In this document: positions 49,701 to 62,139 of the stretch, in pieces | Numbering within the stretch: position 1 is the first letter of the stretch | How the letters are laid out: each line of letters starts with the position of its first letter | DNA from: Nocardia amamiensis | GTDB lineage: Bacteria > Actinomycetota > Actinomycetes > Mycobacteriales > Mycobacteriaceae | Length of the DNA: 64,000 bases | Reading direction: 5' to 3' | NCBI RefSeq assembly: GCF_015477605.1 | Contig: NZ_JADLQX010000005.1 | Coordinates: 248,001-312,000 of the forward strand | The notes under the pieces: model-generated | What the model saw: only the letters and a program-made list of their open reading frames with translations | What the model was told of the DNA's origin: nothing | The model's database searches: none | Program-made: the position numbers and the translations under genes

Positions 49701-51466
49701 AGCCGGGCGGGTACCCGCGCCGCGATGGCGGCCCCGATCCGGGCCGCGACCTGCGTCGCGATCAGCGAATTGCCGCCGAGTTCGAAGAAGTCGTCGTCCG
49801 CGCCGACCGGTGCACCCGGGCCGAGCAGTTCGCCGAACACCTCGGCCACCAGCTCTTCCAGCGGGCCGACCGGCGCGCGGTACACCTTGGTCTGCAGACG
49901 CGGCACCGGCAGCGCCGCGCGGTCCAGCTTGCCCACCGGCGTCAGCGGGATCTTCTCCAGCACCATGACCACCGTCGGCACCATGTGCGCGGGCAGGCTC
50001 CGCTCGGCGAAGGCGGCCAGTTCGGCCGCGTCGGCGACCATCCCGGGCGCGGCGTGCACGTAGGAGACGAGGATCGTGGCGCCGCTGTCCAGGTCGTGCC
50101 CGACGGTGACGGCGAAGTCGACGCTCTCGTGCGCGGCCAGCACCGCGTCGATCTCACCCAGCTCGATGCGAAAACCGCGGATCTTGACCTGGAAGTCATT
50201 GCGACCCAGATACTCCAACTCGCCGTTCGGCGTCCAGCGCACCAGGTCGCCGGTGCGATAGAGCCGCGAACCGTTCGGGTCGAACGGGTTGGCCACGAAG
50301 CGGGACGCGGTCAGCCCGGGTCGTTCGTGGTAGCCGCGGGCCAGCTGGGCGCCGGTGATGTACAGCTCGCCGACCACGCCGCTCGGGACGGGGGCCAGGC
50401 GTTCGTCCAGCACGTATTCGGTGACGGCCCGGATCGGCGCACCGATGGTCACCGGCTCTCCCGGTACCAGCGGCGCGCTGATATTGGTCATGATCGTGGT
50501 CTCGGTCGGCCCGTACCCGTTGCAGAACTCGCGGGTCCGCCCACCGGAGACCGGCAGCACCCAGCGCCGTACCAGTTCGGCCGGGCACGCCTCGCCACCG
50601 GCGACCACCACGCGCAACTCGTCGAGCCCGGCCGGGTCCACCGAGGCGAGCGCGGCGGGCGTGACGAAGGCGTGCGTGACCGCCTCCCTGCGCACCAGGC
50701 ACGCGAGCTCCTCGCCGCCGAACACGGTGGGGGAAGCGACCACCATCGTGGCCGCGCCCCCCAGCGCGAGCAGCAGTTCCAGCACTGACGCGTCGAACGA
50801 GGGCGACGCGAAATGCAATGTCCGCGACGCGCTGGTCACCCGGTATCGGTCCCGCTGCTCCGCGCAGAAACTCGCCAGCCCCGCCTGGGTGACGACCACG
50901 CCCTTCGGCTTGCCGGTGGACCCGGAGGTGTAGATGACGTAGGCGGGATGTTCCGCCCGGAGCGGGCGCACCCGGTCGGTGTAGGTCACCGGGTCGGCCG
51001 GAAACTCCTCCAGCCGCCGCGCGCACTCGGCGGTGTCGATGGACAGCCACTCGACCTGGTCCGGTAGGTCGGCGCGGACCTCGTCGACGGCCAGCCCGAA
51101 GACCGCGCCCGAGTCGACGATCATGTGCTCCACGCGATCGGCCGGGTAGTTCGGATCGACCGGGACGAATCCCGCGCCCGTCTTCGCGACCGCCCAGACC
51201 GCGACCACGGAGTCGGTCGACCGCGGTATCCCGATCGCGACCAGGTCCTCGGGGCCGACGCCGCGATCGATCAGCAGCCGGGCCAGGCGGGTGGACCGCT
51301 CGTCCAGCTCGGCGTAGCTCAGCGTGGCCAGCGTCGCCGCGGCGTCGGCGTAGATCACGGCGGTGCCGCTCGGGTTGGCCTCCACCGCGGTGGCCATGAG
51401 CTGCGGCAGCGTGGTGACGCGGGGGCGGCGGGTCCGGGTCGGGCGCACACGGGCCGGGCGGGTCAT
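34727..51466 (-). CDS. NRPS1: five-module peptide synthetase, A-T-C-A-T-C-A-T-C-A-T-E-C-A-T-TE
   Basis: A 5579-aa non-ribosomal peptide synthetase. Approximate domain positions (aa): A1 20-500, T1 565, C1 620-1050 (HHIAADGAS), A2 1080-1570, T2 1627, C2 1690-2120 (HHIAADASS), A3 2150-2640, T3 2705, C3 2765-3200 (HHISADGWS), A4 3220-3700, T4 3767 (GGDSI), E 3812-4222, C4 4265-4690 ([12 protein letters not shown]-like), A5 4720-5190, T5 5250, TE 5310-5579 (GWSLGG). My hand-read specificity codes are A1 DALFVAGIMK, A2 DVWDFILVSK, A3 DLWHLILVSK, A4 DALFIAGIMK, A5 DIWHFAWVVK; A3 resembles Ser-type codes, the others I do not assign. The E domain lacks its His motifs. It starts with A, not C, so the first condensation must come from another protein or it self-initiates. 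Confidence 0.95.
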   Translation of the reverse strand: MTRPARVRPTRTRRPRVTTLPQLMATAVEANPSGTAVIYADAAATLATLSYAELDERSTRLARLLIDRGVGPEDLVAIGIPRSTDSVVAVWAVAKTGAGFVPVDPNYPADRVEHMIVDSGAVFGLAVDEVRADLPDQVEWLSIDTAECARRLEEFPADPVTYTDRVRPLRAEHPAYVIYTSGSTGKPKGVVVTQAGLASFCAEQRDRYRVTSASRTLHFASPSFDASVLELLLALGGAATMVVASPTVFGGEELACLVRREAVTHAFVTPAALASVDPAGLDELRVVVAGGEACPAELVRRWVLPVSGGRTREFCNGYGPTETTIMTNISAPLVPGEPVTIGAPIRAVTEYVLDERLAPVPSGVVGELYITGAQLARGYHERPGLTASRFVANPFDPNGSRLYRTGDLVRWTPNGELEYLGRNDFQVKIRGFRIELGEIDAVLAAHESVDFAVTVGHDLDSGATILVSYVHAAPGMVADAAELAAFAERSLPAHMVPTVVMVLEKIPLTPVGKLDRAALPVPRLQTKVYRAPVGPLEELVAEVFGELLGPGAPVGADDDFFELGGNSLIATQVAARIGAAIAARVPARLVFETPTVAGLAARLEPMKGAGDRRALVAVERPERVPLSPAQQRMWFLNQFDTDSAANNIPFAVRLSGVLDVAALQAAVADVIERHETLRTMYPAVDGTGYQVVVPAARAVPDLAPKPLAEHELPDWLRGLALTGFDVAAEVPLRIALAELAPDDHVIVVVVHHIAADGASVAPFLRDLLSAFLSRRNRAKPAWAPLPVQYADYTLWQRAVLGDENDPDSVAAAQIAYWRRALAGIPDRIDLPSDRPRPPVASGQGAEYTFAVDASVHHGLAELAHSAGASEFMVLHSAFAVLLARLTGTDDITIGTPVAGRGERELDGLIGMFVNTLVLRTRIDLGASFRTLLEQAKASDLAAFSHAELPFERLVEVLDPVRSQAHHPLFQVALFFQNMTKPEIDLPGLSARSVEFGGAVAKFDLQLTVVPSGAGGATGFTAMFTYATDLFDEATIAEFAWRLEWLLAAVAAEPDQPIGAIDLLAPAERERMLREWNNTRYPVPEELLLDGYRRIVDAYAGEVAVVCEGAELTYREFDARVNRLARLLISQGVGAESLVGLAVRRSLDLVVGMYAIVTAGGAYVPLDPDHPAERIAHILETAQPVCVLTTSADAVDVPEGTAVLLLDAVNPDRFDDSPVRDEELVRPLLPHHPAYVIFTSGSTGRPKGVAISHHAIQNQISWMLAAYPLDPDDVYLQKTATTFDVSLWGYFMPLRVGAKLVLATHDGHRDPVYVAETIAAQGVTVTDFVPSMLTVFAAHTAPGSCPSLRDIFAIGEALPPETVAAVRAMSDAAVHNLYGPTEAAVSVTYWPAMAGDKRSVPIGVPQWNTQVYVLDSRLQPVPAGVPGELYLAGDQLARGYVRRPDLTADRFVANPFAFGERMYRTGDLVVWRAATEELPPRLDYLGRTDFQVKFRGQRIELGEIETALLAQPSVSQAVAVVAPSSLGDQLVAYVVPSPGESIEQAGLLAAIGDILPTYMVPAAIVALAEFPLNPSGKLDRKALPEPAFTAREFRAPVTPVEEIVAGVFGEVLGLGRVGADDDFFALGGNSLVATRVVARLGAAVGARVPVRALFETPTVAALAAAIESRTHGERGVELGSIARPERLPLSLAQRRMWFLNRFDQSADAGDRIGSAAYNLPFALRLTGELDVRALGAALHDVVARHEVLRTVYPETTDGPVQVVLAAGQVTLDVAAHPVAATGVAREVYALAATPFDVTAEVPVRVRLLEITDTPNEYVLAVVVHHIAADASSMGPLVRDVMTAYAARTSGEAPGWSPLRVQYADYALWQRAVLGEESDPESIAAQQIGFWRAQLADLPDLLELPADRPRPAVASLAGARVDVGIDAATHAGLVELARAHGATLFMVVHTAFAVLLARLSGSDDIAVGTPVAGRGERELDDLIGMFVNTVVFRSRVDGGDSFADILARQRDIDLEAFAHADVPFERLVEVLDPPRSTARHPLFQVGLSFQNVARTALELPGLTVAGVDADLAVSQFDLHLIVGDAYDESGAPAGIGGFLTYATDLFDARTVQGFADRLSRVLSAVVADATVPVGDIDILADTERTDLAGWNDTTHPVEPAATLGLLLRRSIAAAPGAVALVADRPGGGRTQLSYAELGARVNRLARYLISVGVGPESRVALAFHRSIDLVVAMYAVSEAGGAYVPVDPGRAADRNEYVLATAQPVCVLTDAEFETAVAPVVRLEELELREVASGPITDSERVAPLRPENTAYVIFTSGSTGRPKGVAVPHAAAVNQMLWKSSAFGLAPDDAVLLKTAATFDLSVWEFWSAAVCGGRLVIAAPDGHRDPAYLNELMARESVTTLHVVPSMLDALLVHRAAVGDASAGWSPRRVLAIGEALPGAVAQRFLREHPGTELFNLYGPTEAAVSITSHRVTLADETLVPIGVPEWNSRVYVLDGRLRPVPVGVSGELYLAGAQLARGYFGRADLTADRFVANPFEPGARMYRTGDLVAWNADGELEYRGRSDFQVKIRGFRIELGEIEAALLALPVIAQAAVVAKSDPKTGDRLVAYLVSADGDVDMAAVKSALSAGLPSYMVPSAFVVLDALPLNVNGKLDRKALPEPEFEVQAFRAPSTPIEEIVAAVYAEVLGVERVGADDDFFALGGNSLLATQVAARIGAALDARVPVRVLFEASTVAGLAVKVERDAGERKRTPLVAGQRPDRIPLSFAQQRMWFLNQFDTSASVYNIPAAIRLSGDLDVVALQQAVADIVARHEILRTIYPQTPDGPVQQVLAPYDVPVDLAPAQIGDEHVANEVQRIVAAGFDVTSEVPFRAKLFQLAGTEYVLVFVAHHISADGWSMGPLTRDLMVAYAARGGGEAPSWAPLPIQYADYALWQREVLGTDEDPDSLAGAQLSYWTTELADLPDELNLPADRPRPPAQSFAGGKTDFVVDADVHAALVELARQHNATLFMVVHTAFAIFLSRLSCTDDIVIGTPVAGRGEAELDDLIGMFVNTLVLRTRVAPGLDFTELLAANRETDLRAFANADIPFERLVEALDPERSAGRHPLFQVALSFENLAVTSFELPGLSFTALDPVADTAKFDLLLTVREQRTEAGAEAGLAAEFTYARDLFDERTVVEFGRRFRRVLAAVARHPGTAVGDLEILDDSERVDLITRTGGPAVPPSTLPDLMAAAVAANPTGVAVVAGGRSFSYAEVDAASAQLARALIDRGAGPDVAVAIAIRRSGEYMLALWAVAKTGAAFVPIDPTYPADRIAHMVADSGVALGVTLTAELANLPALARGAWVALDDHDFTFDVAVRPDQPLRPAELRGPLRAENAAYVIYTSGSTGLPKGVVVTHAGLANFSAEQVQRYRLDRTTRALAFASPSFDASMLELLLALGSAGALVVAPPLTFGGEELAGLIRGEGVTHAFLTPSVLTSLDPDALAGMRVIVAGGEAVPADLAAKWTGAAERAFHNGYGPTETTIMTNISDPLRPGDPVTIGGPIRGMRSLVLDSRLRPVPEGVAGELYLGGIQLARGYHARAGLTAARFVADPYGAPGERLYRTGDLVRWRRGEGVPVVEYMGRNDFQVKVRGFRIELGEIDAALAAQPEVDFAVTLGRESNSGATILVSYVLPAKGATVDPAALTDRIGRTLPEYMVPAAIMVLDAIPLTPVGKLDRKALPQPALETRAYRAPLTPAEVVIAEVIGEVVGVERVGLDDDFFALGGDSIVSIQVVSRARARGVTFTPRDVFECRTVAALARAAAVEGGPGDEAGDLPLTAEAARMLDEGIEVRAIALDVPETCSAETVRGAVAALLDQHPMLWVRVEYADGVPMLRIPPVAERTGEAFRRLDPRHGETSLPIDDVVQAAAAALDPEQGRNIHFVLTGGPEARSTLIVVAGSLVVDDVSWRVIVDQLTGSWNRARHAAPAAPESGLGMVIRALSARAHDPATVAEMDWWRRALGTIPEGAGADGRDLSARSRVSLTITAEGAEAVAAAAEAYHTGVADILLTALALALRTSAGETVTRAIGSVVRLPADGRAATHADAESMVGGFVTEYPLPLRLTRIDIEDALIGGPAAGTAIAQIKELRRSVPARGVGYGLLRYLNADTAAELRGLGRGRFALRYRDLRPARVHTDLPSDDLLLVLTVDATDDGLLARFDFAAAAFRGEDAKVFAEHWIRALGGLAEHGLRPDAGGFTPSDFPLVRLKQPDIDRFTRAYPDLSDAWPVTPLQSGMLFHALLAESSVDVYTTQFVLELSGAVDARRMHAAAQAVLDRHDNLRVAFADDSEGNPVQIVQGSLEVPWRLIDLRQLEPAAATAELERIKAADLADHFDMRTAPLLRFALIRSAAGAYHLLVTSHHILIDGWSMPLLMKDLLTLYALGGNSRHLPTVPSYRDYLAWLVAQDAEAARAAWRTALAGITEPTPLAPVDPGREISAGVGEVGFELSQADTTALTRLASGLGVTVNTVVQAAWGLLIGRSVDRDDVVFGATVSGRPPQLDGVEAMVGLFLNAIPVRVRLGATLTLGGLLRQLQAEQAALLDHHYLGLSDIQDAIGVEGLFDSLVVFESFPVDREGLDRASDIDGMSVSGVGAVNGTHYPLTVMVVLDSQLRVSVKYLRDLFDEPAALTLAQRLSALIGRFVTTPQARVGEIDVLLDDERAELAARNATDVPQLLDDATLLSLFDAQVARTPDAPAVRYGDVTLSYAELDSRARSLAVELMRWGVGPETLVAVAMRRGIDLVVAIYAVLRTGGGYLPIDPDHPAERSEYVLDSAAPICALTTTADGFDTATGIPVVAVDTLYLAPYQGPWPQEYVHPDTVAYVIHTSGSTGRPKGVMITHRQMVNQFRWAQLAYPHAGGDVVLHKTPITFDISTWELFWPLQTGAAIVIAEPDGHRDPAYLARVINENAVTTVHFVPSMLEAFLDPVANPAMEYPSLRRVFAAGEALSGETAASFAAAAPGVALINWYGPAEATVVTDHPVRDTAVVAIPIGVPVANTRVHVLDRQLRPVPPGAAGELYVGGVQLARGYLGAAALTAERFVAHTGGTRLYRTGDIVRWRGGALEYLGRSDFQVKLRGQRVELGEIETVLVAHPGVRHAAVSLVRGATGDRLVAYVVPVPGETIDEAALLLHARGALPSYMVPSAVVALHELPLNASGKLDRKALPVPPPAARPYRAPSTPLERTVLDVFGEVLDLRDGRRVGMDDDFFELGGNSLVATRAASRLRALSGAEVRVQWFFTDSTPASLAARILAALADDHDYDLDSNAALEVLLPIRTMVPHDVAAAQPLFCLHPMYGLSWCYAGLARYVPASTPIFGLQSPALTEDGYLPASLTEMARRYVAEIRAVQPHGPYRLLGWSLGGVLAHAVATQLQAAGEEIGLLTMLDSHPDIDVTDFRAAIREALAELGIGADALLPGHGDIHELSEDALAALHATIPPDMAVLTPERVRRIYRSAVRSAELIAEHRPQVFRGRLHYFSAAGHDTAAAGWQPYVDGPVDDHPVGVAHDQMTAPEALAQIGPRLSELLHPPGWETPPNLGRS
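39228..39654 (-). other. Degenerate core of the NRPS1 epimerisation domain
   Basis: This is the part of NRPS1 coding E motifs 2 to 4. Motif 2 should read HHxxxDxxSW, but encodes [10 protein letters not shown], with Gly-Ser in place of both His. Motif 4 should read EGHGR, but encodes PADGR. Motif 6 (PARGVGYG) is still good, so the fold may be kept while catalysis is lost. Confidence 0.85.
43718..44030 (-). repeat. 313-bp near-identical tract, copy in NRPS1 A3
   Basis: This tract matches 53079-53391 (offset 9361) at 311 of 313 positions; the two differences are at 43780 (A/T) and in the codon for the residue after AWN (A/G). It codes the second half of the A domain, from [19 protein letters not shown] to [12 protein letters not shown]. 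Its codon use (many aca, cca, aaa) is less GC-rich than the flanks. Confidence 0.9.
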
Positions 51467-51755
51467 GCGCGCACCGCTCCCGCAGTCTCGTCACACCGCT
51501 GCCGGACCGCCCGAACCATGGAGATGCCTCACCCTGTCTGTTGTTGCCACGCACCCCCCGCCCTGATGATCATCGAACGCGCGCATGCCGATCGTTACCG
51601 AATCCGCCGCGGCACGGCCGAGCGCGACCATGAGTTGCCGGAGCGCGGGCGAGTGCTTGCGACGATTATTCCCTCCCGACGCGGGATTGGTGTCGCGAAG
51701 CCGCGAGGACCGGGCCCGGCAGTGGCCCGGCCCGGTGGCGGGGGCGCCGTCCGGG
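51467..51755. other. Spacer between NRPS2 and NRPS1
   Basis: 289 bp without a supported gene on the transcript from NRPS2 to NRPS1. A GGGAG ribosome-binding site lies 8 nt before the NRPS1 ATG. I see no clear terminator, so both genes may share one transcript. Confidence 0.5.
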
Positions 51756-54700
51756 CTACTCCGGCGGGTCGAGCAGACCGGCGAGCTGGGGACCGATCTC
51801 GGCAAGCGCCTCGGGAGACGCCATTTGCTGATGATTCGCGTTGATCGGCCTATCGACGATATCCCCAGCAACATAGGGCTGCCATTGGGTCGCTGCCGCC
51901 CGCAGATCGGCTTCGGTCTGGCCCGGGCCTCCGATGCCGGCGCTGAAGTATTCGAGCGTGCCGCGGTACACCGCGGGGCGGTGTTCGGCGATCAGCTCGA
52001 CCGAGCGCACCGCGCTGCGGTAGATCCGCCGCAGCCGATCCTTGGTAAGCACGGCCAGCTCGGGCGGAATCGACGCGTGCAACGAATCCAGTGCCTCCTC
52101 GCTGAGCTCGTGGATGTCGCCCTCCGCGGAGATCGCGTCCCCGCCGATTCCGATCTCGGCCAAGCCCTGACGGATCGTGCCGCGGAAATCGGAGACATCC
52201 AGATCCGGGTAGCTGTCCAGCATGGCCAGCAGCGCCACCTGTTCGCCTGCCGCCTGCAGCTCGGTCGCCACCGCGTGGGCCACCACCCCACCCAACGACC
52301 AGCCCAGCAGCCGGTACGGTCCCTCGGGCTGCACGGCCCGGATCTCGGCGGCGTAGCGGCGAGCCATCTCGGTGACGGAGCCGGGCAGGTACCCGTCTTC
52401 GGACAGGGCAGGCGACTGGATGCCGAGAACGGGCTGTTCGGCGGGCAGGAACCGGGCCAGGCCCACATAACTCCACGACAGTCCGTACATCGGGTGCAGG
52501 CAGAACAGTGGATCCGCCGTCCCCTCCGCCCGAATCGGCAGCAGCACCCCGAGCCCGTCGTCCGGATCGGGGCCGAAGTCGTAGCCCTGGGCGATCGCCG
52601 TCTCGATCCGTGCGCTGAGCCCCGCGACGGTCGAATCGGTGAAGAACCACTGCACCCGGACCTCGGCGCCGGTCACGCGCCGCAACCGGCTCACCGCCTG
52701 CGTCGCGACCAGGGAATTGCCGCCGAGACCGAAGAAGTCGTCGTCGAGACCGACTTCCGCGACGTCCAGCACCTCGCCGAACACCCGGGCCACCGCCTGT
52801 TCCAGCGGAGTGACCGGAGCACGGAACCGCGCCTGCCCGAGCACCGGTTTCGGCAGCGCCGCCCGGTCGAGCTTGCCGTTCGCGTTCAACGGAAGCGCGG
52901 TCAGTTCGATGACCGTGGACGGCACCATGTACGACGGCAGTTCCGCCGCGAGGGCCGCGCCGAGGCGCTGGGTGTCGATGGCGCCGTCGGCCCCGACGAC
53001 ATAGGCGACGAGACGATCTCCCGCGCTCGGATCCGTATGGGCGACCACCGCGGCGGCCGCGACCGCGTCCTGGCGCAGCAGCGCGGCCTCGATCTCACCC
53101 AGCTCGATCCGGAATCCACGAATCTTCACCTGGAAGTCCGTACGACCCCGATACTCCAGCTCACCATCGGCATTCCAGGCCACCAGGTCACCGGTGCGAT
53201 ACATCCGCGCACCCGGCTCGAACGGATTCGCCACAAAACGATCCGCCGTCAAATCCGCACGACCGAAGTAACCACGCGCCAACTGCGCACCAGCCAAATA
53301 CAACTCACCCGAAACACCCACCGGAACCGGACGCAAACGCCCATCCAGCACATAAACCCGGCTGTTCCACTCCGGCACACCGATCGGCACCGACACCTCG
53401 TCAGCCGCGGTAACCCGGTGGCTGGTGATCGACACCGCCGCCTCGGTCGGGCCGTACAAATTGAACAGCTCCGCTTTCGGATTCACGATCTGGAAGCGCT
53501 TCGCCGTCTCGGCGGGCAACGCCTCGCCGATAGCCAGCACTCGCCGCAGAGTGGGAAGCGGAGTGTCGGTATCCGCGTTGGCGAGCAACGCGTCGAGCAT
53601 GGACGGCACCACATGCAACGTGGTCACCGCTTCGCGAGTCATCAGCTCGTTCAGGTACGCGGGATCGCGATGCCCGTCAGGCGAAGCGAGCACCAAACGG
53701 CCCCGGCATACCGCCGCGGACCAGAACTCCCACACCGACAGGTCGAACGTCGCTGCCGTCTTCAGCAAGATCGCGTCATCGTCGACGAGATCGAACTCGA
53801 ACGACTTCCACAGCAACTGATTCACAATCGCGCCGTGCGACACCGCGACGCCCTTGGGGCGACCGGTCGAACCCGACGTGAAGATCACATAAGCGGTGTT
53901 CTCCGGACGCAACGGCGTCAGCCGCTCGGCATCGGTGACCGGTGCGGTGGATAGCTCGGTGAGGTCGAGTTCCTCCAGTCGCACCACGGGCGCGGTATCG
54001 GAGGCGAAGGCAGCCGAAGCATCGGTCAGCACGCACACCGGTGCCGCCGTTTCGAGGATGTAGCCGGTCCGATCGGCGGGCTGGTCCGGGTCCACCGGCA
54101 CATACGCACCACCGGCCCGCACCACCGCATACATCGCCACAACAAGGTCCACCGACCGGCGCAAAGCGAGCGCCACCCGAGATTCCGGGCCGACGCCTTC
54201 CGCGATGAGATGGCGGGCCAAACGGTTGACGCGTGCGTCCAGCTCCGCGTACGTCAGCTCCTGCCGGCTTTCGTCCGAGTCCTGGGCGTCGGCGACCAGC
54301 GCGACGGCATCCGGCGCGGCCGCGACGGCGGAATCCAACAGCGCCGCGAGCGTCGTCGCGGCCGACGCGGAGCTGCCGAGCAGCACCGCCGGATCGAGCG
54401 CGCGGTCGGTGGCGTTCCACACCGACAGCACTTCGATCCGCTCGGCCGTATCGAGAATCTCGATATCCCCGACCGGTGTCGTCGCGTCCGCCACGACGGC
54501 CGCCAGAATGCGCGACAAACGCTCGGCGAAGCCCCGCACCGTTCCGGCGTCGAAAAGGTCCGTGGCGTAAGTGAAGTAGCCGCCGATCCCGGCCGCGTCA
54601 CCGGCCTCGTCGTAGGTGTCACTGACGATCAGGTGCAGATCGAACTGCGACACATTCAGATCCGCTTCCACCCCGGCGATCGTCAAGCCGGGCAATTCCA

Positions 54701-57700
54701 GCGCGGTGCGTGCCACGTTCTGGAACGACAGACCCACCTGGAACAGCGGATGATGCGCGGTCGAGCGACGCGGGTTGAGCACTTCCACCAAGCGCTCGAA
54801 CGGAATATCGGCATTCGCGAACGCCTGCAGATCGGTTTCCCGTTGCCGCGCCAATACCTCGGTGAACGAGTCACCACCGGACAGGCGCGTCCGGAACACC
54901 ACGGTATTGACGAACATACCGATGAGATCGTCGAGTTCACGTTCACCGCGACCCGCTACCGGAGTGCCGATCGCGATATCCCCGGAACCCGACAGCCGCG
55001 CGAGCAGTACCGCGAGCGCGGTGTGCACGACCATGAAGAGTGTGGCGCCGTTGGCGCGTGCCAGTCGCACGAGGCCGGCGTGCGTGGCGGCATCCACCGA
55101 GACCTCCACCCGTCCACCGGCCAGCGATGCCACAGCGGGCCTGGGCCGGTCGGTGGGCAGCTCCAGCAGGTCGGGAAGGTCGGCGAGGTGTTCGCGCCAG
55201 TACGCGATCTGCTGCGCGGCGATGGACTCGGGATCGGATTCGTCGCCGAGCACGGCGCGCTGCCAGAGCGCGTAGTCGGCGTACTGGACCGGCAGTGGTG
55301 TCCACGCCGGGGCGGAAGCCGCGGTGCGCGCGGCATAGGCCACCATCACATCGCGCACCAGCGGCCCCATCGACGAGGCGTCGGCGGCGATGTGGTGCAC
55401 GACGACAGCGAGGACGTACTCCGGTGTCGACCCGGGCACGCGTCCATCGATCTCCAGCAGCCGCACCCGGAGCGGCACTTCTGAGGTCACGTCGAACGGC
55501 GTCGAGGCGAGCGCGTACACAGCCGTCGCGATCTCGGATTCGGTTACCAGCTCCGGCGCGACGTCCAACGTCACCTGTCCGGCGGGCAGGACGACCTGCA
55601 CGGGACCGTCTGCGGTTTCCGGGTACACCGTGCGCAGCACTTCATGCCGCGCCACCACGTCATCGAGCGCCGCGGCCAGCGCCGTCACGTCGAGCAGCCC
55701 GGCGAGCCGAAGCGCGAACGGCAGGTTGTATGCCGCCGAGCCCGTTGCCGCCGCGCGATCGTCATCGACCTGATCGAACCGGTTCAGGAACCACATCCGC
55801 CGTTGCGCCAACGACAGCGGCAACCGCTCCGGCCGGACGAGGCTGCCCAGTTCCACACGACGGTTGGCGTGCGTGTGCGACTCGATCGCCGTCGCCAAGT
55901 CCGTCACGGTCGAGGTCTCGAACAGCGTCCGCACCGGAATGCGGGCACCCACCGCGGCACCCAACCGCGCCACCACCTGCGTGGCGACCAGGGAGTTGCC
56001 GCCGAGTGCGAAGAAATCGTCGTCGGCGCCGACCCGGCTCAGACCGAGGACCTCACCGAAGACACCGGCGACGATCTCTTCCACCGGAGTTGCCGCGGCA
56101 CGGAATTCGCGAGTGCCGAAGGTCGGCTCCGGCAGCGCCTTACGATCCAGCTTGCCGCTCGGGTTCAACGGGAAAGCGTCCAACACGACGACCGTGGCCG
56201 GAACCATGTAAGCCGGAAGGGTTTCACCGACATCGGCCAGCAATTCCGACGGCTCCACCGACCGCCCCGGTGCGGGAACCGCATACGCGACCAGCTGATC
56301 ACCCAACGCCGACGGCGCCACCAGCGCGACCGCCTGACTCACCGAAGGCTGTGCCAGCAACGCGGTCTCGATCTCACCCAGCTCGATCCGCTGGCCACGG
56401 AACTTCACCTGGAAATCGGTGCGACCGAGGTAATCGAGCCGCTGCGGCATATCCCCGGCAGGCGCACGCCACACCACCAGGTCACCGGTCCGGTACATCC
56501 GCGCACCGGTGCCGAACGGATTGGCGACGAACCGGTCCGCGGTCAGATCCGGACGGCGCACATACCCGCGAGCAAGCTGGTCACCGGCCAGATACAGCTC
56601 CCCCGCCACGCCCGCCGGGACCGGACGCAACCGCGCGTCCAGCACATACACCTGCGTGTTCCACTGCGGAAGCCCGATCGGCACCGAGCGCTCGTCCGTA
56701 CCGCGGGCGGGCCAGTAGGTCACCGACACCGCGGCCTCGGTCGGCCCGTACAGGTTGTGCACCCTGGCATCGGATACGGCGTTGACGGCGGCCACCGTCT
56801 CCGGCGGCAATGCCTCACCGATCACGAAGATATGCGCCAGACTCGGGCACGCACCCGGCGCGGTGTGCGCGGCGAATACCGTCAGCATCGACGGCACGAA
56901 ATCGGTGACCGTCACGCCATGCGCGGCAATCGTTTCCGCGACGTAGGCCGGGTCCCGGTGCCCATCGGGCGTGGCCACGACCAGTTTCGCCCCGACACGC
57001 AACGGCATGAAGAAGCCCCACAGCGATACGTCGAACGTCGTCGCGGTCTTCTGCAGATACACGTCATCGGGACCCAGCGGATACTCGGCCAGCATCCACT
57101 CGATCTGGTTGTTGATCGCCGCATGCGAAACGGCGACTCCCTTGGGTCTGCCTGTCGAACCCGAAGTGAAGATGACATACGCAGGGTGCTGCGGCAGGAC
57201 CGGTCGTAGCAGCTCCTCCGCGCGCAGCGGAGCACTGTCGAGGTGATCCAGCTCCAAGGCGTCGACATGGAGCAGCGCGGTGCCAGGCTGAGCAATCAGT
57301 GCATCCTCAGTCCTCGTCACCACGCATGCGGGCTGTGCCGTATCGAGAATGTGCGCGATCCGGTCCGCGGGATGATCGGGATCCAGCGGCACATAGGCGC
57401 CACCAGCCGTCACGATCGCGTAGATGCCGACCACCAGATCCACCGAGCGCCGTATCGCCAGGCCTACCAGCGATTCCGCACCCACACCCTGCGAGATCAG
57501 CAGCCGGGCTAGCCGGTTGACGCGCTCATCGAACTCACGGTAAGTCAGCGAGACGCCCTCGTACACCAGCGCGACGGCATCCGGGTGAGCGGCCACCGCA
57601 CGGCGGTAACCATCCAGCAGCAGCTCGGCGGCGACCGGATGGCCGGTGTCGTTCCAGTCGAGCAGAATCCGTTCCCGCTCGGCCGAGGCCAGCAGATCCA

Positions 57701-60700
57701 GATCGCCGATGACCTGTGCCGGATCCGTCGCCACGGCAGCCAGCAGCCGCCGCAATCGCCCCGCGAATTCCGCGATCGTCGATTCGTCGAACAGATCGGT
57801 GGCATAGGTGAACATCGCCGACAGCCCCGCCGCTGCGTCGCCGTCCTGGCGCGGCACCACAGTCAGCTGGAGATCGAATTTGGCCTGAGCGCCACCGAGC
57901 TCGACGGCAGACGCCGTCAGGCCGGGCAACTCCAACCGGGGCGCCTGAATGTTCTGGAAAAACAGCGCGACCTGGAACAGCGGGTGATGCGCTTGCGACC
58001 GAACCGGATCGAGCACCTCCACCAGTCGCTCGAACGGCAACTCGGCGTGCGAGAGCGCCGCCAGGTCGGTCTCCTTGGTGGCCGCGAGCAACTCGGCGAA
58101 CGAGCTGCTCGCATCGACCCTGGTGCGCAGTACCAGCGTGTTGACGAACATGCCGATCAGCTCATCGAGTTCACGCTCGCCGCGCCCGGCGACCGGCGTG
58201 CCGATGGTGACGTCGTCGCTACCCGACAACCGGCCGAGCAGCACCGCGAAAGCGGCGTGTACCACCATGAACAGCGAGGCGCCCGTGCGGTGCGCCAGCT
58301 CGGTCAGCTCGGCGTGGACCTCGGCCGGGATCTCGAACGAGAACTCCGCACCCCGGCCGGACGCGACGGTCGGGCGAGGCCGGTCCGCGGGCAGATCCAA
58401 TCGGTCCGGGATGCCCTGCAACGCTTGACGCCAGTAGTCGATTTGGGTGGCGGCCACGGATTCGGGATCGGACTCGTCACCGAGGACCGCGCGCTGCCAC
58501 AGCGTGTAATCCGCGTACTGCACCGGCAGTGGTTCCCAGCTCGGCGCCGCACCGTCGACCCGGGCCAGGTACGCGGTCATCAGATCCCGGACCATCGGCG
58601 CGATAGACGCGCCGTCGGCGGCGATGTGGTGCACCACGACAGCGAGGACGTGTTCGGCGGTGTGCGCGGGGCTGCCTACGGGATCCGCGCTCGGCGCCAG
58701 TTCGGCGAGGGCGATCCGCAACGGGACCTGCGCGGTCACGTCGAAACCGGCCGACGCGACCTGGAGCAGCCAGTCCGCGAGTTCGGCCTCCGCCATCGCC
58801 TGCGGCACAAGGTTCGGAACCGCCCGCTCGGCGGGGAGAATCTGCTGATAACCGGTGCCGTCGAGCGCCGGATACACGGTGCGCAGCGTCTCGTGGCGAT
58901 CGACCAGATCGGCGACCGCCGCCTGCAAGGCCGTCACGTCCAACGCTCCGGACAGCCGGACGGCGAACGGGATATTGTTCGCCGCCGACGCCGGATCGAA
59001 CTGGTTGAGGAACCACATCCGCTGTTGCGCCAGCGACAGCGGGATCGGTTGCGACGTCTCGCCTTCGCGCGGCACCGGAACCAGCGCGCGACGCCCGCCC
59101 GTGCCCTGGAGCGACGCCAGTAGCGCCGCGAGTGCGGCGACCGTGGATGCCTCGAAGATCACCCGAGCGGGCATGCGCGTGTCGAGTGCCGCGCCGAGCC
59201 GGGCGATCATCTGGGTGGCCAACAGCGAGTTGCCGCCCAAATCGAAGAAGTCGTCGTCGGCGCCGACCGGGCGGTCCGCACGCACACCCAGCACTTCGGC
59301 GAATGTCGTCGCGACGAGTTGCTCGACGGGAGTGGACGGTGCGCGGAATTCGCGTTCCCGGACAACCGGTTCGGGCAGCGCGCGGCGATCCAGCTTGCCG
59401 TTCGGGCTCAGCGGCAACGCCTCCAGCACCACGATCGCCGTTGGCACCATGTACGCGGGCAGCCGCGCGGCCAGATGGTTCCGCAACTCGTCCAGGTACG
59501 ACTGGTCGTCACCGATGTCATCAGGTAGCGGCGCGGGCACGACGTAAGCGACCAGCTGATCGCCCAGCCGCTCGTCGGACCTGACGATCGCCACGGCCTG
59601 CGCTACCGAATCGTGTACCCGCAACGCGGATTCGATTTCGCCCAGCTCGATCCGCAAACCACGCAGCTTGACCTGGAAATCGGTGCGGCCGATAAAGGTG
59701 AGCGAACCGGTCGAGTCGGCGCTGACCAGGTCGCCGGTGCGGTACATCCGGCTGCCCGGCGCACCGAACGGGTTGGCCACGAATCGATCCGCGGTCAGAT
59801 CGGAACGGCCGAAGTAGCCGCGCGCCAATTGCGCACCGGCTAGGTACAACTCGCCCGCGACACCCGAGGGCACCGGATGCAGCCGTGAATCGAGCACGTA
59901 CGCCTGGGTATTCGACACGGGCAGGCCGATCGGGACCGCACCGGCCACGTCTTCGGCCACCGGGGCGTGGGTGGCGTGGACGGTGAATTCCGTCGGACCG
60001 TACAGGTTGTACAGCGCAGCCGAGCTCACCCGCCGGATCGCCTCCACAGCGTCGGAGGTGAACGCCTCGCCCGCGATGAGTAGCGCACGCAGCGAGCCGA
60101 GATCGGCGCTGCCCGCCGCGGCGGCGCTGCCCGCGAAGACGGTCAGCATCGATGGCACGAACGAAGTCATGGTGATGCGCTCCGCCGCGATCACCTCGGC
60201 CAGATATGCCGGATCCCGGTGCCCGTCCGGGCTCGCCACAACCATCCGGCCACCGGTGGTCAGCGGACCGAACAACTCCCAGACCGAGACGTCGAACGTC
60301 GCGGGCGTCTTGAACAGCACCACATCGTCGACACCGATCCCGTACTCGCTGGTTATCCAGCGAATCTGGTTGACCGCCGCGGCATGCGGAACCGCGACGC
60401 CCTTCGGGCGGCCGGTCGAGCCGGAGGTGAAGATCACGTAAGCCGGGTGCGCTGGACGCAGCGGCGCGATCCGCTCCGCGTCGACCACCGGCTCACTCGA
60501 ATAACCGGACAAATCCAGTTCGTCCAACGACAGGGTCTGCACTCCGGCGCCGTCGAAATCGTCGCGGGACGTGGTCAGCACGCACACCGGCGCCGCCGAC
60601 TCGAGCACGTACCTGATTCGCTCGATCGGCTGATCGAGATCGAGCGGGACATACCCCGCGCCCGCCTCGTGCACCGCGTACATGGCGACGACCAGGTCCA

Positions 60701-61898
60701 CGGAGCGTCGCATCCCCAGCGCGACAAGCTTTTCCGGAGAGACACCCGCATCGATCAGCCGCCGCGCCAACCGATGCACCCGGTCGGCGAACTCGGCGTA
60801 GGTCAGGGATTTCCCACCGGGAACGGACCCGTCGACAATCGCGACCTGCTCGGGGGACGCCGATACCTGGGCCTGGAACAGATCGACGAGGGTAGCCGCC
60901 GAGTCGACGGTCTCGGCCTGCTCCCGGCCGTTGAAGAACAGACGGGCGGCACCGCCCGCGATGGGTCGTACCCAGTGCCGCACCAGATCCGGCGGGCTCG
61001 GTCGGCCGGTGGCCACGACTACGCGCAGCTCATCCAATTCGGCCGGGTCCAGGGCGGCGAGTGTCGCGGGCGCACCGAACAGATGCGTCACATGTTCCCG
61101 CCGCAGCAGCTCCGCGAGCCCCGCACCATCGAATCCGGGAGCCACGACGATCGTCGCCGCGCTGCTCACGGCGAGCAGCAGCTCGAGCACCAACTGGTCG
61201 GGCGACGGCGCGGCGAAGTGCAGGGTGCGCGCCTGTGGCGTCAGCCGGTAGCGCTCCCGCTGCTCATCACAGAAAGCGGACAATCCGGCCTGGGTGACAA
61301 CCGTCCGCTCCGCGTGACCGCTCGAATTACGCTGGTAGACCACATACGCCGGATGCTCGCCCTGCAACGGACGCACCCGATCGATATGGGTCACGGCATC
61401 CGCGGGGTAATTCCGCAGCGCGCGTTCGAACTCCGGGTCGTCGACGGCGAGCCACGTCACCTGCCCAGGCAGCCGGTCACGCACGGCCCCGACTGTGAGC
61501 CCCGACACCACGCCGGGATCGGACACCATACGCTCGACCAGGTCCGGCGAATCGTCCGGATCCACCGGCACGAAGCCGGCGCCGGTCTTCGCCACCGCCC
61601 ACAGTGCCACCACGGAGTCGACCGAGCGCGGAATGCTCACGGCGACAAAGTCTTCGGGACCGACGCCGCGTTCGAGCAGCAACCGAGCAAGCCGCGTCGA
61701 GCGGGAATCCAACTCGGCGTAGCTGATTCGCGCCGCCGACTGCGTCGCGACATCAGTGCGTCCGCCGACTCGGTCGGCGGCCTGTACGACAGCGATGCCG
61801 TCCGGGTTCGTTTCCACCGCCATGGCCAGCAACTGCGGCAATGTGGTCACCCGCGGCCGCCGGGTCCGGTTGGGCCGCACACGTGCCGGGCGGGTCAT
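51756..61898 (-). CDS. NRPS2: truncated A remnant + A-T-C-A-T-C-A-T-TE
   Basis: A 3380-aa non-ribosomal peptide synthetase. Approximate order (aa): broken A domain 20-330, A1 335-820, T1 886 (FFDLGGNSL), C1 960-1390 (HHIAADGAS), A2 1425-1900, T2 1966, C2 2030-2470 (HHIAADASS), A3 2505-3000, T3 3060, TE 3110-3380 (GWSLGG). Hand-read codes: A1 DVWSLALVHK, A2 DVWDFILVSK, A3 DLWHLILVSK. A2 and A3 are identical in code to those of NRPS1. In the remnant the A3 motif TSGSTG-x-PKG is [11 protein letters not shown] and the A5 motif GYGPTE is GREQAE, so it cannot bind ATP properly. Start chosen at MTRPARVRP (61898, AGGGG 8 nt upstream), the same N-terminus as NRPS1. Confidence 0.95.
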   Translation of the reverse strand: MTRPARVRPNRTRRPRVTTLPQLLAMAVETNPDGIAVVQAADRVGGRTDVATQSAARISYAELDSRSTRLARLLLERGVGPEDFVAVSIPRSVDSVVALWAVAKTGAGFVPVDPDDSPDLVERMVSDPGVVSGLTVGAVRDRLPGQVTWLAVDDPEFERALRNYPADAVTHIDRVRPLQGEHPAYVVYQRNSSGHAERTVVTQAGLSAFCDEQRERYRLTPQARTLHFAAPSPDQLVLELLLAVSSAATIVVAPGFDGAGLAELLRREHVTHLFGAPATLAALDPAELDELRVVVATGRPSPPDLVRHWVRPIAGGAARLFFNGREQAETVDSAATLVDLFQAQVSASPEQVAIVDGSVPGGKSLTYAEFADRVHRLARRLIDAGVSPEKLVALGMRRSVDLVVAMYAVHEAGAGYVPLDLDQPIERIRYVLESAAPVCVLTTSRDDFDGAGVQTLSLDELDLSGYSSEPVVDAERIAPLRPAHPAYVIFTSGSTGRPKGVAVPHAAAVNQIRWITSEYGIGVDDVVLFKTPATFDVSVWELFGPLTTGGRMVVASPDGHRDPAYLAEVIAAERITMTSFVPSMLTVFAGSAAAAGSADLGSLRALLIAGEAFTSDAVEAIRRVSSAALYNLYGPTEFTVHATHAPVAEDVAGAVPIGLPVSNTQAYVLDSRLHPVPSGVAGELYLAGAQLARGYFGRSDLTADRFVANPFGAPGSRMYRTGDLVSADSTGSLTFIGRTDFQVKLRGLRIELGEIESALRVHDSVAQAVAIVRSDERLGDQLVAYVVPAPLPDDIGDDQSYLDELRNHLAARLPAYMVPTAIVVLEALPLSPNGKLDRRALPEPVVREREFRAPSTPVEQLVATTFAEVLGVRADRPVGADDDFFDLGGNSLLATQMIARLGAALDTRMPARVIFEASTVAALAALLASLQGTGGRRALVPVPREGETSQPIPLSLAQQRMWFLNQFDPASAANNIPFAVRLSGALDVTALQAAVADLVDRHETLRTVYPALDGTGYQQILPAERAVPNLVPQAMAEAELADWLLQVASAGFDVTAQVPLRIALAELAPSADPVGSPAHTAEHVLAVVVHHIAADGASIAPMVRDLMTAYLARVDGAAPSWEPLPVQYADYTLWQRAVLGDESDPESVAATQIDYWRQALQGIPDRLDLPADRPRPTVASGRGAEFSFEIPAEVHAELTELAHRTGASLFMVVHAAFAVLLGRLSGSDDVTIGTPVAGRGERELDELIGMFVNTLVLRTRVDASSSFAELLAATKETDLAALSHAELPFERLVEVLDPVRSQAHHPLFQVALFFQNIQAPRLELPGLTASAVELGGAQAKFDLQLTVVPRQDGDAAAGLSAMFTYATDLFDESTIAEFAGRLRRLLAAVATDPAQVIGDLDLLASAERERILLDWNDTGHPVAAELLLDGYRRAVAAHPDAVALVYEGVSLTYREFDERVNRLARLLISQGVGAESLVGLAIRRSVDLVVGIYAIVTAGGAYVPLDPDHPADRIAHILDTAQPACVVTRTEDALIAQPGTALLHVDALELDHLDSAPLRAEELLRPVLPQHPAYVIFTSGSTGRPKGVAVSHAAINNQIEWMLAEYPLGPDDVYLQKTATTFDVSLWGFFMPLRVGAKLVVATPDGHRDPAYVAETIAAHGVTVTDFVPSMLTVFAAHTAPGACPSLAHIFVIGEALPPETVAAVNAVSDARVHNLYGPTEAAVSVTYWPARGTDERSVPIGLPQWNTQVYVLDARLRPVPAGVAGELYLAGDQLARGYVRRPDLTADRFVANPFGTGARMYRTGDLVVWRAPAGDMPQRLDYLGRTDFQVKFRGQRIELGEIETALLAQPSVSQAVALVAPSALGDQLVAYAVPAPGRSVEPSELLADVGETLPAYMVPATVVVLDAFPLNPSGKLDRKALPEPTFGTREFRAAATPVEEIVAGVFGEVLGLSRVGADDDFFALGGNSLVATQVVARLGAAVGARIPVRTLFETSTVTDLATAIESHTHANRRVELGSLVRPERLPLSLAQRRMWFLNRFDQVDDDRAAATGSAAYNLPFALRLAGLLDVTALAAALDDVVARHEVLRTVYPETADGPVQVVLPAGQVTLDVAPELVTESEIATAVYALASTPFDVTSEVPLRVRLLEIDGRVPGSTPEYVLAVVVHHIAADASSMGPLVRDVMVAYAARTAASAPAWTPLPVQYADYALWQRAVLGDESDPESIAAQQIAYWREHLADLPDLLELPTDRPRPAVASLAGGRVEVSVDAATHAGLVRLARANGATLFMVVHTALAVLLARLSGSGDIAIGTPVAGRGERELDDLIGMFVNTVVFRTRLSGGDSFTEVLARQRETDLQAFANADIPFERLVEVLNPRRSTAHHPLFQVGLSFQNVARTALELPGLTIAGVEADLNVSQFDLHLIVSDTYDEAGDAAGIGGYFTYATDLFDAGTVRGFAERLSRILAAVVADATTPVGDIEILDTAERIEVLSVWNATDRALDPAVLLGSSASAATTLAALLDSAVAAAPDAVALVADAQDSDESRQELTYAELDARVNRLARHLIAEGVGPESRVALALRRSVDLVVAMYAVVRAGGAYVPVDPDQPADRTGYILETAAPVCVLTDASAAFASDTAPVVRLEELDLTELSTAPVTDAERLTPLRPENTAYVIFTSGSTGRPKGVAVSHGAIVNQLLWKSFEFDLVDDDAILLKTAATFDLSVWEFWSAAVCRGRLVLASPDGHRDPAYLNELMTREAVTTLHVVPSMLDALLANADTDTPLPTLRRVLAIGEALPAETAKRFQIVNPKAELFNLYGPTEAAVSITSHRVTAADEVSVPIGVPEWNSRVYVLDGRLRPVPVGVSGELYLAGAQLARGYFGRADLTADRFVANPFEPGARMYRTGDLVAWNADGELEYRGRTDFQVKIRGFRIELGEIEAALLRQDAVAAAAVVAHTDPSAGDRLVAYVVGADGAIDTQRLGAALAAELPSYMVPSTVIELTALPLNANGKLDRAALPKPVLGQARFRAPVTPLEQAVARVFGEVLDVAEVGLDDDFFGLGGNSLVATQAVSRLRRVTGAEVRVQWFFTDSTVAGLSARIETAIAQGYDFGPDPDDGLGVLLPIRAEGTADPLFCLHPMYGLSWSYVGLARFLPAEQPVLGIQSPALSEDGYLPGSVTEMARRYAAEIRAVQPEGPYRLLGWSLGGVVAHAVATELQAAGEQVALLAMLDSYPDLDVSDFRGTIRQGLAEIGIGGDAISAEGDIHELSEEALDSLHASIPPELAVLTKDRLRRIYRSAVRSVELIAEHRPAVYRGTLEYFSAGIGGPGQTEADLRAAATQWQPYVAGDIVDRPINANHQQMASPEALAEIGPQLAGLLDPPE
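53079..53391 (-). repeat. 313-bp near-identical tract, copy in NRPS2 A3
   Basis: Partner of 43718-44030. Past its end, similarity drops for about 25 bp and then returns with an identical stretch of about 60 bp coding the GYGPTE-type motif region (near 53410-53470 and 44050-44110). Confidence 0.9.
60890..61840 (-). other. Vestigial N-terminal A-domain half in NRPS2
   Basis: About 315 residues line up with the first A domain of NRPS1 (same N-terminus, VTQAGL-x-FC, LHFA-P, [23 protein letters not shown]), but core motifs A3 and A5 are broken and it stops right after the A5 position. The next residues ([23 protein letters not shown]) begin a new, complete A domain. Confidence 0.85.
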
Positions 61899-62139
61899 TC
61901 GGGTGCCCCTACGCCAGTGGAAGTGCACGGTGTGTCGGCTACCCGAAACAATGAAGTATCCCTCACTACTATCTGGTCTAGCTGTCTTTCCGCCCAGCGT
62001 GGCAGCACTGTGCCACCGCGCACCGTCGCTGCGGCGCGCCCGCCGCTATCGCGGCGGCATCGGTGGCGGCGCTATTCGGCCCCGTCCGACACGATACCCA
62101 CCGCGATGGTTGCTCAACCGTGCCTGGGAAGGACGGGAT
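61899..62139. other. Spacer between NRPS3 and NRPS2
   Basis: 241 bp between the NRPS3 stop and the NRPS2 start. It holds the NRPS2 ribosome-binding site. No terminator or gene is supported. Confidence 0.5.

Noticed and set aside
51467..51755. A small gene (such as an MbtH-like protein) between NRPS2 and NRPS1
   Set aside because: No frame in the gap carries the MbtH pattern of conserved Trp and Pro residues; none is seen elsewhere in the window either.
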